From Pectinophora gossypiella (taxonomy: Eukaryota > Arthropoda > Insecta > Lepidoptera > Gelechiidae), in contig NC_065422.1 of the NCBI RefSeq assembly GCF_024362695.1, positions 1,860,001 to 1,924,000 on the forward strand: 64,000 nucleotides of DNA, given 5' to 3'. Positions 11,304 to 23,324 of the stretch are shown here, piece after piece; position 1 is the stretch's first letter, and the number at the start of each line of letters is the position of its first letter. Made by a program: the position numbers and the translations under genes. The notes below the pieces were generated by a model. The model saw only the letters and a program-made list of their open reading frames with translations. It did no database searches and was not told where the DNA came from.

Positions 11304-12440
11304 TATTGCAAACAAAGTGCTTTCTTTATTTTGTACACATTCACGATATGCATTAATTCACGCCATAAATACTTATATTTCTAATTAACTTACATGCGCA
11401 GCTAAAATACTTTTTATTTATTACATTGCATGATTTCTCGGATTTTTCGATTTGTGGAGGAAGCAAGAGAAGCGTGTTAGGAGTCAAGATCGAAGTAAAT
11501 GAAATTCCATAGTATCTGCTTACCACGGTGGGAAATAGGCGTGAGTGTATGTACGTAGGACCCCATTTCGCCATATTAAAATACACGGACCCGACGCATC
11601 GGGCCCTGGAAATCGGTGTAAAGGTGTGTAATTGTAATTAGTGTAAGGTTGGTGTATTCACATTACTCCGTTTCTAAATCGATCCGAGTTCGAGAACGAT
11701 GTACAGTAAGTAGAAAATGATTATATGTATATTTAGGTAGGAATTCTGTGTGATTCTTAGACTGTATGTTCCTTTGCCTGCCCCTTCTCGTGGTAAATTG
11801 GTAAATCAATGGCTCAGATCAATGGTAAATTTACCCAAAACAACAAAATAAAACTCTTTGGTTGTCTTTTCTCAATCTTTTCTGTATTTTTGGCGGGAAC
11901 GGGAACGGAACGGTTGCATTGAATAATGTAAATAATTAATACGAAGTGATCAAGTATCAAGTTAGTTAGAAACAGTCGGAAAAAATCTGCGACAGTGTCA
12001 TTACATCGGAATATTCGAGGAATATTCAAAAAACAAAGTGTAGAGTAAACCTACCTATTTTCGCTTCGTACCAACAAGCCGCTTATAACTCAAAAATTTA
12101 TGCGGACTTTTGAGTTAATTGATTAGGGGTTCGGAGTAGGAGTCTGCTCCTAGGGTCATTATTCATCAGAGGGCTTAGGTTTAATTATTCATCGTCATCA
12201 TCTTTCTTTTTCATTTCATTAATCATCATCAAGAAAAAAATATATAAGACAAGGCTGTATGAGCATAGTTCCCTTTGCCTTGCCCTTCGGGGAAAACCAA
12301 AATAAAAAAAAAGTCTTCTCTTCGTCAACTGCCGGCGAGCGACGTTTGTCGATACACGTTTGGATTTTTTAATTTGTGCCGTTTTATTAATTTAGCGTAA
12401 ATTTTGGTATTTCGTTACTTTGAGTTCTAGTTCCAGTAAA

Positions 12441-13801
12441 ATGCCACGGAAACCGTGCTACTGGACACGTAGACTTGAGTTAGATTTAGTAGAATTTGTA
12501 CGTCAGCGGGATTTTATATGGAAGCCTATCGGGAATACAAATCATCATATTCAACAAAAATACAAAGCGTACGCCGAGTTTGCTGCGACCCTGGGCCGAG
12601 GGTTTACTGGTAAGTGAAGTTTTGATCAATATTATTTGATTCTAGAAATTTCTTTGTGACTCAGTATATGTACCTACCTACATTCAAAAATAAAAAGAAA
12701 ACCATTGTGGATTTGCCCACACGATACTCTTGCTGTAAATACTAACGTACGACGCGACAGTTGCGTGAACAGGCGGCAAGGCTGTTGCATTCCGTGTGTC
12801 GTTTTGGTTAAGGTGTCGTAAAAGGGGTCCCAACACAAATTCACTTCAATTTTGTATGAACCATCGACTTAGCCGAATTTTGGAATGAAATTACTATGGA
12901 AGCTGGACTTGTTATATTTTCAAGTATGCGGCGATTTATTTAATTCAGACTGCCAATCTTTAATAGTGTATTGTGATTTCCAGCTCGTTCAGTCCGCGAC
13001 CGTTGGGTGAACATCCGCAGCACTTACAACCACAATCTGCGGCGTGTGAACAAGTCAAGGGAAACAGCTAGGACTCAAGCCGATGTGTATGTTCCTTGTT
13101 GGCCTCTCTGGAAACCTTTGCAGTTCTTGAGAAGCGTTCCTGACAAAGACGATGACTATGAGGTATGTTTCCTATTTTATATTAACTCATAAGTAGGTAC
13201 AATACCTATGTGATAAAATAGTGCCCCTATATAATAATATGGAAAGCATAGTTATTATATGGCCATTGGGACATCATACTTGGGACTTCCAGATTGAGAG
13301 ACCAACAATCTAACCACTAGACCAATGAGGCTGTATACCTACATCATGGCCAGTAAACATAATTGCAAAAAATGTTTTAAAAACATTGTTTTTTAATTCC
13401 AGGGCTATCCTTCAGGACACACTGACTTGAAAGGACGTCTCTCTGGTATCCAAGTTAAAGAAGAGTCTCATTCAGATGCTGATGACACCCTAACCATTCG
13501 TCAAAGAGGGCAGCGAACTGACAGACCACGCTGGAGGCCTAAAGTTATCACTAAAACAAAAAACAGTAAATGCAAGAGAGTAATAGAAGATTTAGTAAAA
13601 GCTATGAAGCCCTTAAGAAATATGTCAACTTCAGAACAAGGAATGCAAAGTTACTGGTTCTTTGGAAAGCATGTCACTGAACGCTTAAATTGTATGAGCG
13701 ATATAGATGCAAAAAATGCGAGGTGTAACATTTTGAAGGTGTTGGAAGAATTTGATGGTGCGGAAGATCTGTTGAGCACTCAAGATGTTGATATGACCTG
13801 A
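12441..13801 (+). CDS. MADF-domain / BESS-type putative DNA-binding protein
   Basis: Exons 12441-12609, 12984-13162 and 13403-13801 join in phase (1, 0) to about 248 residues. The MADF domain spans exons 1-2: LELDLVEFVRQRDFIWKP at the start, AYAEFAATLG in the middle, VRDRWVNIRSTYNHNLRRV with the conserved RW, then W..L.FL near its end. The third exon has an acidic/basic linker and a C-terminal segment YWFFGKHVTERLNCMSD...ARCNILKVL that resembles a BESS motif. Such Adf-1-like proteins are usually transcriptional regulators, but MADF proteins are also carried by Harbinger transposons (compare 40288-42198). No terminal repeats were found here, so a host gene is favoured. ATG at 12441 is the first in-frame ATG. 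Confidence 0.75.
13265..13335 (-). repeat. SINE head remnant in a MADF-gene intron
   Basis: The minus strand has 'ctcattggtctagtggttag' followed by a decayed B box; same head as the 2.5-kb SINE. It sits between MADF exons 2 and 3. Confidence 0.5.
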
Positions 13802-14794
13802 TCACAGTGTGACGAAATTTGAATTACTTGGCTGCTTGAAAAAAGCATACTTGGTTGAAGTTCAGACTACAACTTTTCTGTCTTCCTCTGTTAGGAAATG
13901 TTCGACCTATGTTTCTAGAAAGCATCTCGCATTTCTTTTTCTTGTTGTTTTCTCATTGCTGAGGTTTGTGATTGTATGTCTTTTTTTCACTGGGATGTTA
14001 AGTACTGATTGTTGTATATGGACCCTACTTCCTGCGTGATTTGACCCACATTGCTTTATTAATCTTTACCCTAGAAGGTTTGTAGTTTATTTCTTGTAGC
14101 TTTTTTAAACAGAAACTGTTGTTACCTATTTGGTTTTTGTACTTATCTGTCCCTAATATGCTAGTATCATTGTGTTGTTGAAAATATCCAATGGAAAATA
14201 CTAATAAAAAAAAATAATTTACAAACAGTCTATCAAAGGAAGCAATTAGTAGTTTGCAAAATATAAGCAACATTTCTTATTTGGTTTAATTATGTACTAA
14301 AATGAGTATTTATTTTCATAATGAAGTTCTAAATCAATTTAAAAGGATAGCAATAAAACGAGTGACTGTAAATTACAGTTCTAAGTGTCAAAATTAATTA
14401 ATTTGGGTTATAGAATTACTAAGTGAGCGACTGACTGCGAGTGACGAGAAATCAACAGAACAGCAACTTAGAAACATTAATTTGAGTTACTTAAAATACA
14501 TAATGAGCAGCTTCATAATATTTGAGCGACCTAATATTTGTTTGCGGGTCAACGTTACGTCCTGCATTTTTTTAAATATTTGGCAAATGTATTTTTTATA
14601 CTGAGCGGCATTTTATCTTAAATGAAGTGTTTCGAATACAAAAACCACTTTGAAAAATACACTGATGAGCAGAGTATAATGAGCCCACATTTAATAAAAA
14701 ACAAAAATAATATGAAATAACTATTTGAAGAAACACTATTCTATTAGTTGAGAAATTTTATTATCGAAATATAAGGGTAATTAAATAAAACAAT
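13802..14794. other. 3' flank of the MADF gene, AT-rich, no gene recognised
   Basis: Contains short ORFs without recognisable motifs; includes the presumed 3' UTR of the MADF gene. Confidence 0.4.
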
Positions 14795-15101
14795 GGTGCT
14801 AATTCCTGTAAATACCATCTAATTTTATTTTAAGTTATATCTGTCCTTTTCTTATCCGCCGAAAAGGAAAGGGACGGGTAATCGACAAGCATAAAATTTA
14901 TGGAACACACGTCAATTTTAAGCACAAATCTAAACCAACCGTCTAAAAATTTTACGTCAGTCAATAACCCGACACATTAATTTACTCATTCTTCCTAAAA
15001 TTAAGAGCTGTGAATCATCCGTCCCTTTCCTTTTCGACGGATACGAAAATGACGGATATAACCTAAAATAAAATTAGGCGGTGTCTGCAGGAATCGGGGC
15101 C
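14795..15101. mobile_element. MITE (307 bp), copy 1, near-identical to 62192-62498
   Basis: About 50-bp imperfect terminal inverted repeats: the left end ggtgctaattcctgtaaata matches the reverse complement of the right end ggccccgattcctgcagaca. It is flanked by AAT on both sides. The copy at 62 kb is also 307 bp, differs by about one base, and is flanked by ATT on both sides. A 3-bp AWT duplication recalls PIF/Harbinger-type integration, but the autonomous source is not visible. Confidence 0.85.
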
Positions 15102-15251
15102 AATGTACTCCGTAAAAATAAAGTAATATGCATGCATTTATTTCAATCAAATGAACAAAAAATAAAATAAGACGCTTCAGTCACCTAAAAAAAAAACTTC
15201 TTATTAATACTAAGAAACATTGATAGGTATGAGGAGCCCTACTACTCATCG

Positions 15252-17015
15252 TCACTGGTAAATAAGTGCTGGCTTGGACTTAGTGGGCCGGCCTCGTTTT
15301 CTTTTTTGTCCAATGGGTATCATTTTTGCTTCCAGTGGTGGTGTTGTTAGTTTGAGCCGAATTGCTAGCCCCAAAACGTGTTTGCATACATATCTATTGA
15401 AAAATTCGGGACAGTCGCACGATCCTTTTTGCCAGTCCAAATTTGGCAATGTGGTTTTCTGGAAAGCAACTGACTGCTTTTTATACTCGTCAAAAGTCTG
15501 CCAACGATCATTATAGTTTAAATCTGTAGCATTTTCGTTGCAAATCAAATATACTTTTTTGGTAGGATCCGATGCTACTATCTTTATATTTATGCTTTTC
15601 TTCGCCCAGACGTAAGCTTCCGTCCATTGTCGAAGCTCAATAGTAGGTGCCTCAGGTAACGAAGAGTTTGCTAATGACCACTGGGCTACCATATCGGTAG
15701 CAACAGACAGAAATCGCGACAGAGGAAATCGTTCTCGCAATGTATTATGGTCTTTTATGTTTCTATTAAACGACTCGAGGGCATTATTTGTCGATGGCGA
15801 CATAGGTGCTGCACCTAAGAACCAATTGCGATTCTTTCTGAACCATTCCTCTTCCATGTACTTTACAAAGGTGGTTTGTGTTTTCCATTTCTCAAGGAAA
15901 GCTTGCGAAGCGGCATTAAACACTTCGAGTGAAGCTGCGTTATGCAAAGCATCTACATCCCTCAAAACGCTTTTTTGTTCCTTTTTTGGCACAATTTTTT
16001 CAACTTTCTTTTGTATATTTATTTTAGCATGTGCCCAGCACATACGAATAGTCGGTTCTTCACCAAAAACATCTGAAAATGCGTTTTTTATACTTTGAGC
16101 TGCGTCGCAGATCAGAACTCTGGGTTTCATTGTGTAATCGTATAATTGCATAACTTTGTCCTTTATTCCTTGGAACATTGTCTGAAAATCTTCTTGGCGC
16201 TCATTTGTAGCTACTCCCAAGCAAATAGGATGAAACTTGCGATTTTTATCCGTAGTGCCAACAATCAGCACCGGAAATCCCTGCCATATCAGTTTGTAAG
16301 TGGCATCAGTGTGTATGAGTTCCGTGAATAAAATTGTTTTCAACAATGTTTTTGTAGATAGATTGAATCGGAAACTTGGCTGATCACCTTCAATAACGTG
16401 GTAACTAATGACGAAAACCTCGTTGTCATCTTCTGGAATAGCGGTACGTTTAAATATCCACTGCTCTAATTCGCCCAGACAAATACCCGATTTTCCAAAT
16501 TTTTGTGCTCTGAGATCCGACAAATAATTGTAGAGTTGCCTTTTTGATGGTAAGTGTATTCCTTCTATTTTAGCAAGTTCTGATAAAATTGCTTTGGGTT
16601 TCAAGCGTAAATTAAACAATTTCTTAATTTCCTCCTTTGTATTCTCGTGAATGCCGTAAGTATCTCGGGTACCAATAGCACTATGGTTATGTTCTGAGTC
16701 AGTTTGATACACGTTTACCTTATCGTCATCATTAAATTTAGGTGTGGGTAAAAATTCATGAACCTTACACGTGGTTGACTGTTTGTTTATCTTATTTGGA
16801 GTTCCAGAATTCGGAGATTTTTTTGAGAGCAAGGACAGTGTCAAATTCTCAGTGTCTGTGCCTGACCCATCTGAATCATTTCCAGTTGAAGTCGCCTGTT
16901 CCCTCAATGCATCAGATAAGACAGCAATATTCTCCCTGTGTGAAGGAACTGGGAGTTCTGACAACGCAGAGGGCGCAAACGCCTCTTCAGGAATAGCATC
17001 ATACATTTCGGCCAT
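15252..17015 (-). CDS. MULE-type transposase fused to a pogo C-terminal segment (587 aa)
   Basis: Residues 1-95 are the C-terminal region of a pogo/Tigger transposase: YDAIPEEAFAPS at 5-16 and HEFLPTPKF at 86-94. From about residue 97 the frame runs straight into a Mutator-like transposase: VNVYQTDSEHNH (end of a FLYWCH/WRKY-like zinc finger whose start is missing), then the MULE domain. Catalytic candidates are D237 (HTDATYK), D304 (LICDAAQ) and the E of NNALESFN, with CWAH between. A SWIM zinc finger, CDCPEFFNRYVCKH, and a basic tail follow. The ORF has no internal stop. Upstream on the same strand is the pogo transposase at 17015-18094. This may be a nested insertion that happens to be in frame or a new chimeric gene. 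The start codon is unproven because the N-terminus is the broken end of pogo. Confidence 0.8.
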   Translation of the reverse strand: MAEMYDAIPEEAFAPSALSELPVPSHRENIAVLSDALREQATSTGNDSDGSGTDTENLTLSLLSKKSPNSGTPNKINKQSTTCKVHEFLPTPKFNDDDKVNVYQTDSEHNHSAIGTRDTYGIHENTKEEIKKLFNLRLKPKAILSELAKIEGIHLPSKRQLYNYLSDLRAQKFGKSGICLGELEQWIFKRTAIPEDDNEVFVISYHVIEGDQPSFRFNLSTKTLLKTILFTELIHTDATYKLIWQGFPVLIVGTTDKNRKFHPICLGVATNERQEDFQTMFQGIKDKVMQLYDYTMKPRVLICDAAQSIKNAFSDVFGEEPTIRMCWAHAKINIQKKVEKIVPKKEQKSVLRDVDALHNAASLEVFNAASQAFLEKWKTQTTFVKYMEEEWFRKNRNWFLGAAPMSPSTNNALESFNRNIKDHNTLRERFPLSRFLSVATDMVAQWSLANSSLPEAPTIELRQWTEAYVWAKKSINIKIVASDPTKKVYLICNENATDLNYNDRWQTFDEYKKQSVAFQKTTLPNLDWQKGSCDCPEFFNRYVCKHVLGLAIRLKLTTPPLEAKMIPIGQKRKRGRPTKSKPALIYQ

Positions 17016-18094
17016 ACCTGTGATAGAATTACATTGAAGCTTTTCTTGTTAAGGGATCGTTCGGGATGTTGACTGACGTATATAATCAACTCTTGGTCCC
17101 AATGGTGCTCAAAAGAACGATAAACAGATTTATCCTTGGGCTGTAATTCATGCGTCGTATTTCACGGAAGACAATATAAAGTAATGCCACATTTCTCAGC
17201 TTCCTCGACAATAGTAAAGTCCAGGTGGCATTTTGCACCATCAAATATGAGGAGACATGGCCCTGATGTTCTGTATTTATTCAAATGATTAATAAACTCT
17301 ATGAAAGTCTCTGTCGTCATACTTCCTTTTGGCGTCATCTTCACCAGAGAGCCTGGAGGTAAATTATCTTGGAATTCCGGCTTTAATCTCTTGCCTTTAA
17401 ACAGTATCATTGACGGAATAGCTGATCCTATAGCGTTTCCGCAGCCTACCACAGTCACACTTTCAGCGTGCTCATTCGCTATTTGATGAACCCTCTTTCT
17501 CCCTCTGGCTGTCAGAACTTCCTGCTGATGGTGCAAAGATATGCGGCAATTTTTTCCATCGATGTTGTAAATGGTTTCAGGTTTATGTTCAATTCCCAGT
17601 CTATCCAGCACGCTTTTGTATTTGGAAAAGTGATCGCCAACAATATTTAATTTTTGAGCACGAGCTGGATTCATCATCTGTGCTTTACGACGTGCTAACT
17701 CAGGGTGTCGTTTGAGAAATAACCTCAACCATTTTTGCCCCGGAGCATTTTTAGCATCATTAAAAGTGTTAGGAATTTTCTTAATTTTACAGAATGAAAA
17801 AGCCTGTACGCGCAACATTTTTGAAGTCATCGGCACTCCAACATCAGCCAAACGTATGATTCTTCTGACAAGTCTAGCTTCATGTTCTGTAGTCGCCGAC
17901 CGACCTAGCTTTCGTATAGTCGAACCACTCTTTAGATGGTTGCGTAGGGTTCTTCTTGGGATGTTATATCTGGTAGCAGCAGCATATGTAGATAACATAC
18001 CCCTTTCTACCATTTTTACAGCGTTTTCCATCTGTTGCGATGTCCATTGAGCCCTTCTTTTCCTTGTGGTAGAAGCTGGTGACCCGCTTTCCAT
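17011..18094 (-). pseudogene. pogo-like transposase (psq HTH + CENP-B HTH + DDE), one nonsense codon and an internal deletion
   Basis: The ORF from ATG 18094 runs 310 codons: psq-type helix-turn-helix (WTSQQMENAVKMV...YNIPRRTLRNHL), a CENP-B-like HTH (KWLRLFLKRHPEL), then the DDE_1 domain with YNIDGKNC (first D, but the usual following E is G) and LLIFDGAKCHLD (second D). An in-frame TGA at 17162-17164 replaces the expected serine after LYCLP. The frame then continues NTTHELQPKDKSVYRSFEHH with the third D. After VWPK (near 17010) a deletion removes about 20 residues and changes frame into YDAIPEEAFAPS of the chimeric ORF. A 5' UTR intron may run from about 18200 to 18106. Transposition-competent only if repaired, so scored as a pseudogene. 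Confidence 0.8.
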
Positions 18095-19186
18095 GATGTT
18101 ACTAAAAACAAGAGTTTACTATTTTACTGTGATACTTTTCTAACTCAAATAAAACATTCAAATCTAGCACAAAATGTAGGTACGAATAAAAATACTTACT
18201 GTTTATTCTGCCAGAATTTTATAAAAACAAGCGTACGCTTCGCGTCGTGATTGTTTTCGACTGCAGGTTCCAACACGTTCGTGGCACGGGCTGCTTGTGT
18301 GCGTTAGTTAATGTACACGCACACTTCTACAAACATTAGCGGCCATTTGAAATCGAGAAGCGGGAAATTTTAAAAATAGGCCTTATTAGGACATAGGCTT
18401 TACTTGGGTCACCCACCTTATATGAACAACAATGACATTAATTCTTAATTTAAACTAAATCTACTTCAGCTTGATGAAATACCGGCATGGTACCTGAAAA
18501 TTAAATCTATGTAGTATCAAAATACAAAACAATTACCAGATAAAAATATAAAATTACTTATATCTCTAAAACAAATCAAATCAGTCCACCACTGCTGAAC
18601 AAGACAAAGTAGCAAGTATTAAAAAATATTAAAAGAAAAAAATTAAACAGCTAATTCAAAAGAGCACATACATATATAAACTCACACCTATTTCTCGCCG
18701 GGGTAAGCAGAGACTATGGTATTTCATTACGTACATACATAAATTCACGAAAAATGTTGAATCTACTAACATAAACAGCCTATATAAGTCCCACTGCTGG
18801 GCAAAGGCCTCCCGTCAATCAAACGTTTATTTAAAAAAATCAACAAGATAATAAAATCTACTGTAATTTAAATTTTGAAAATGTCTAAAAAATATTACTC
18901 TTCTTTATAATTATGAAATTCTCCAAAACACGATAAACATAATCCAGGTTCCTGAGGGCATTTTTTACAATAAAAATGGACCATTTTGCGAAGCTGATGC
19001 TTTCGCCAACATAAAGCGCATCGACGTCTCATGCTCCTGTTTCTGGTGTCCTTTGGACATTCAGAGGGCAGATGAATGTTCTCTTGAATTTGTGCGGATA
19101 TGTCTGTTGTCAGTTTGTATGTTTCGGTCATTAACTTGATACGGTAAATTCAAAAGACGTTTTACAATATCAATTCGAAAGCTATA

Positions 19187-20491
19187 CGTAGTCGGTCCCA
19201 AAGTTCTGTCATATATGAAAATAGTGATAAAATAAAAAGTACCAATAAGTTTATAAAAATTTATATATCAATTTAAAGTATATTTATTAAGATATGAAAA
19301 TAACTTAAAATTATTCGAAATGACCTCCCTTGTTTTTAATAACTTCCCTCAAACGCCGCGGCCAGTCATCTATCGCAGCACGCACCATATTCATGTCTAT
19401 TTCAGCGACGGCTTTAATTATGGCTGACTTCAGGCTCGCCAAATTTTTGTGGGGTTTTTAGCACAGACCTTGTTTTCTAAGACCTGCCAAATTTTATAAT
19501 CCAGAGGATTAAGGTCCGGACTGGAGGAAGGCCAATCTTCGTGTCTAATAAAGTCAATTTTTTGATGGTCGAACCAGGCTTGAGTAGTTTTGGCTTTGTG
19601 TGCAGGCGCAGAATCCTGCTGGAACACGAAATGATGTCCTGAAAATAGCGTGTTGGGCAGATCTTTGACAAGCCGATTCAAAACCGTCTCTTGGTACACT
19701 TTTGCACTGGTTTTGACACCTTTTTCGCAGAAATGAACCTCCGTTGGCCCATAGTAAGAGACACCTAACCAGACCATCACTGAAGATGGATGATGCCCAT
19801 GTTGAACCCGCGGAACTTTTTTTCCTGCTTCTTCAGAGTTCTCTGCGTACACTCTATCGTTTTGCTTATTGTACTTTTCTTCTATATCAAAAATTTTTTC
19901 GTCTGTAAAAAGTATGTCACGGTGTCGGTTTCTCGCGTACCGTTTTAATAACAACCGGGATCTTTTGAGTCTAATTGCTTTCAGGCGGGCATTAAGTAAG
20001 TGTCCACTCTTTTTCTTGTATGCTCGCAACTTAAGGTCTTCGTTTAAAACCTTTTTGACTGTTTTTGACCCCCATCTGCAAAGCCATCAGTTTCTGTTTT
20101 CGGACAGGATTTCTTCGTATGCGCGCCTTTATCGCTTTGATCACTGCTGGTGTTCTTGCAGAGCGAGGCCGGCCAGTTCTTTTCTTGTCCTCAACACTTG
20201 AGACTTCATTATACCTATTTATGGTACGATACACAAACCTAAGTGTTATTTTCAAATTTTTGAGCAACTTGAAAATGGTACTCGGCGAGTGTTCAAAGCG
20301 ATGCAACGCTAAAATTGCGATTCGGTTTTCTTTCAAGGTCCACTCCATCGTAATAAATCACGGCAAATGATCATTTTTTGCTTTAAAATAATTGTCAATC
20401 ATTCAAAAATGGAACGCCATAAAATTTTTCTAAAAGCATGTTCGAAATTTAAAAATAATGTGCCTGTGACAGAACTTTGGGACCGACTACG
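19187..20491 (-). mobile_element. maT-like mariner element (1305 bp) with TA duplication
   Basis: Terminal inverted repeats: cgtagtcggtcccaaagttc at the left and its reverse complement gaactttgggaccgactacg at the right. TA flanks both ends (19185-19186, 20492-20493). The empty site 'gctatagaaagttgcgc' survives in the related piggyBac copy at 50291-50307, proving the insertion. Confidence 0.93.
19430..20348 (-). pseudogene. maT-type (DD37D) mariner transposase with a frameshift
   Basis: The N-terminal ORF (20348-20031) has the paired HTH DNA-binding region (RFEHSPSTIFKLLKNL, KKRTGRPRSARTP with the GRPR hook). A one-base frameshift near 20050 ends it at MGVKNSQK; the other frame continues VLNEDLKLRAYKKKS. 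The catalytic ORF shows FTDEKIF (D1), FQQDSAPAHKA (D2) and SPDLNPLDYKIW (D3), with 37 residues between D2 and D3, hence DD37D, the maT signature. The C-terminus is lost or frameshifted after KNPTKIW. Apart from this the element is well preserved. Confidence 0.88.
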
Positions 20492-21839
20492 TAGAAAGTT
20501 GCGCATGGGTTGTTTATCTTATACGTTTAAGACCATTACTTGAAAAATGTGAACAACAATTTTCTTATACCACGTCATGGTCTTGGGGTGACATGTATAA
20601 TATGAAAGGAGCTGATCTTTGAAATCCACTCCTTTCATATTCTTGTTGTAATGTACAACCATCTCTGGTTTCCTTACAACATTACCCCGTCTATTTGATG
20701 TTTCAACTAAAGATCCGCTATATTGCGTCGAAATGGATAAAACTGTTCGCTTATCGTTAAAATTTGCAACGCACACCCCGCGTCTATTAAATTTATAAAC
20801 ACAGCCACCCCTAGCAACTAGTGCTTTAATATGAGGTGGATTGCGTAATCTCCTGGCTCTCAAAGTACCAGTACAGTACGTTTAACGAGCAAGGAGTTAT
20901 TCAGCAAGACCTACACTATTATAGAAGTTATCCATATATAGCGAATACCCTTGATCGAAATATTTTTCCATCAATGACTTTGTCTGTATGGCCTCTACCA
21001 CCCACTGCTGAATCCGCAGCCCCAGTGTACATTATAATTTTCTGGCAAGTGCCTTTTGAATCAGCCAGCACATACAATTTGATATCGAACTTATGCCGTT
21101 TGCCCTTGAAGTGCTGCTTCATTGAAAGACGTCCTCGCCATAATACTAAGGTTTCATCAATGGTCAAATTTCTCCCCGGAGTCACCAATCTTGCCATCAA
21201 ATTATTAAAAAAATCGATGATAGGTTTAGTGTAACGAATTATAGAATTTTGACTACTAAAAACACAAATTCCTAAGTATTAATAAAAATCTATCCCGGCT
21301 CATAAAACGTCTAAATGAAAAAAAGTTAAATAAAATATCGCGTCGCCAGTAATCGTTTATTCTCGGTAATCGAATGTGACCCATGTGAAATAACAAACCC
21401 ATAAAGATTTGCATTTCTGCAACATTGGTGTCCTTCCAGCGATTAATCCTCGCATTTTCGGAATTTGCTTCAAGCAGAACTTGAATGGCATGAGTGTTCA
21501 CACTTGCCACCAAGGTCTGCCAGAAATTGAGATTAAAAAATAAATTAAAATAATCAAAGGGTGACTCAGCTGTGCCAGCGTTGACTACAGGCGGCGTTGC
21601 GGTGAAGTCCAAGCGTGGCTGCTCCCGTTCGTCGGCCCACTCGTCGTCTTCGTATCCTCTGTTGTTGACCGGATCCACGTCGTCGTCATCGGTCTCGGTA
21701 TCCGAGCTGGCCGATAGGTGATGCTCACCAACTGCACACGTTCTGAAGTCAAACGATTGAGGATAGCCGGCTACTCTCCTGCCACAGAGGTAACCGGATG
21801 GTGCCTTTGATAATGCCTCTTGACATTATGGTGTTATTC

Positions 21840-23320
21840 TGTTTCCACACATAGAGCACTGGTGAATGCAGGTGTACCTAAGCTTTGGTCGGGTGATTTG
21901 ATATGTGGCGGCGGTGACGGCCTCGCAGCCGGCTCAGGCGACGACGATTTTTAGGTTAGATTAGGCAAGTGACCTGAAACAAGAGAAGATATAAAATGTT
22001 CAGTTTGAAACACTGAGGATCATTTGGTGTTTCGAATACTACTCGTCATTCGAGCCGCTTAGCACTTCTCCTGTTTTTATTTCTTCTTTATATTTATGGC
22101 TCGCTACATCGTCTTTATTAACCTCTTAAGGGAGAATGGTGTCAAACCAATTTGAATTAAAAGCAAAAAGATACCGAAACTTAGTAAAACAAAAGTTCTT
22201 GAGAATGCGTCTTCGATTCTATTAGGGGAATTGTCTCAGTCGAGTAGACTGAGTAACGTTCGGGTTGGTGGCTATTATACGTTTTATATGTTTCTCCTTT
22301 TTTCATGGTAGACTGGACCTTTCTTGTGATAATTCTATTTTTTTGCAAAGTTGATGGCTTCGTCTATGTTTTTGAAATCTTGCTGTCGATGTGTACCTAT
22401 TTTTCGAATTCCAATCACAAACATGTCTTTAATGTGTGAATTTTTCTCTCAATTGTTCAAAGCTGTGCGATAATCATCTAACTATTCCTCTTGCTTTTGG
22501 TAACGGGTACCTAAACAAATTAAATCTTTCCAGTGTTTTATTTGGATAATTAAAGACTTTCTTTCCAGACTTGGAATATTTCAAGATTATTGCCGTTGCC
22601 CCTGTGTTCCGCCATTTGCAAGTGTCAACGCCTTGATGTAGTTGATAGAAAAGGGTTTGGATTGTTTACTCAAAGCAATGGTACCATCTTCTAACACCAT
22701 GCATCACGTGGGGCTTCGACTGGTGTCAGTACATAGACGACGAAATTCCCGACTTCTTTCTCGACGTTAGTGTTTGTCGGTTGTCTATAGTTCTATAACT
22801 ATAGTTCAATCGAGATAGTCTCATAATCATAACAAAAGATCGTAATGATAATCATAAGAAAATTGCTAATGAATATTGTCCCATTCAAATTGTACTTTGT
22901 CGGTATGTTGTATCCGTGTCACAGTCAATTGTTTTTAAACAAAACAATAAAAAACCTTCCCAAATAAACTCGGAATAACCTAGGGGCTTTACTTGTTTTT
23001 GTTTCGTGATGGCAAAATTTTTAACTAGGTACCTACCTATACTATTGTGATAGATAATATAATTAAAGATATCTTCAATCGATCAATCATTTTCAATTTT
23101 GAGATCAGCCGCCATTTTAGGACAAATCCTCGTGAGAATATTGCACCACAGTAATATTTTATATATTCAGCAATAATAATTTTGAGTATGCATATTTAAT
23201 TGCTTTGCTAAATGTGACCATATCAATTCGTAACTCGCTCGCTCGAGCGGTCCGTGTATTTCACTCAGCCGCTAACTGCTCGAGCAGTCCGTGTACGGCG
23301 GCCCTTTGAATGTAAATTAT
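21840..23320. other. No gene recognised
   Basis: AT-rich sequence, probably decayed repeats. The motif 'gctcgagcggtccgtgta' occurs twice near 23240-23300. No convincing coding region was seen. Confidence 0.4.
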
Positions 23321-23324
23321 CATT

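Larger units (their letters stand above)
18860..21835 (-). pseudogene. piggyBac transposase family A, copy 1, split by a maT mariner
   Basis: Reading 21835 to 18895: acidic N-terminus (SASSDTETDDDDVDPVNN), RWKDTNVAEMQIFMGLL, MSRDRFLLILRNLCF, then after frameshifts LTIDETLVLWRGR (first D), LYMDNFYNSVGLAEYLL (second D) and MKGVDFKDQLLSYYTCHPKT (third D). The zinc-binding tail CALCWRKHQLRKM...CKKC...CLSCFGEFH ends at 18895. The element at 19187-20491 sits between the catalytic part and the tail. Breaks: frameshifts near 21250, 20900 and 20520. Three more copies of the same family lie at 42.7-46.2, 48.8-49.8 and 50.0-52.5 kb, all on this strand. Confidence 0.85.
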
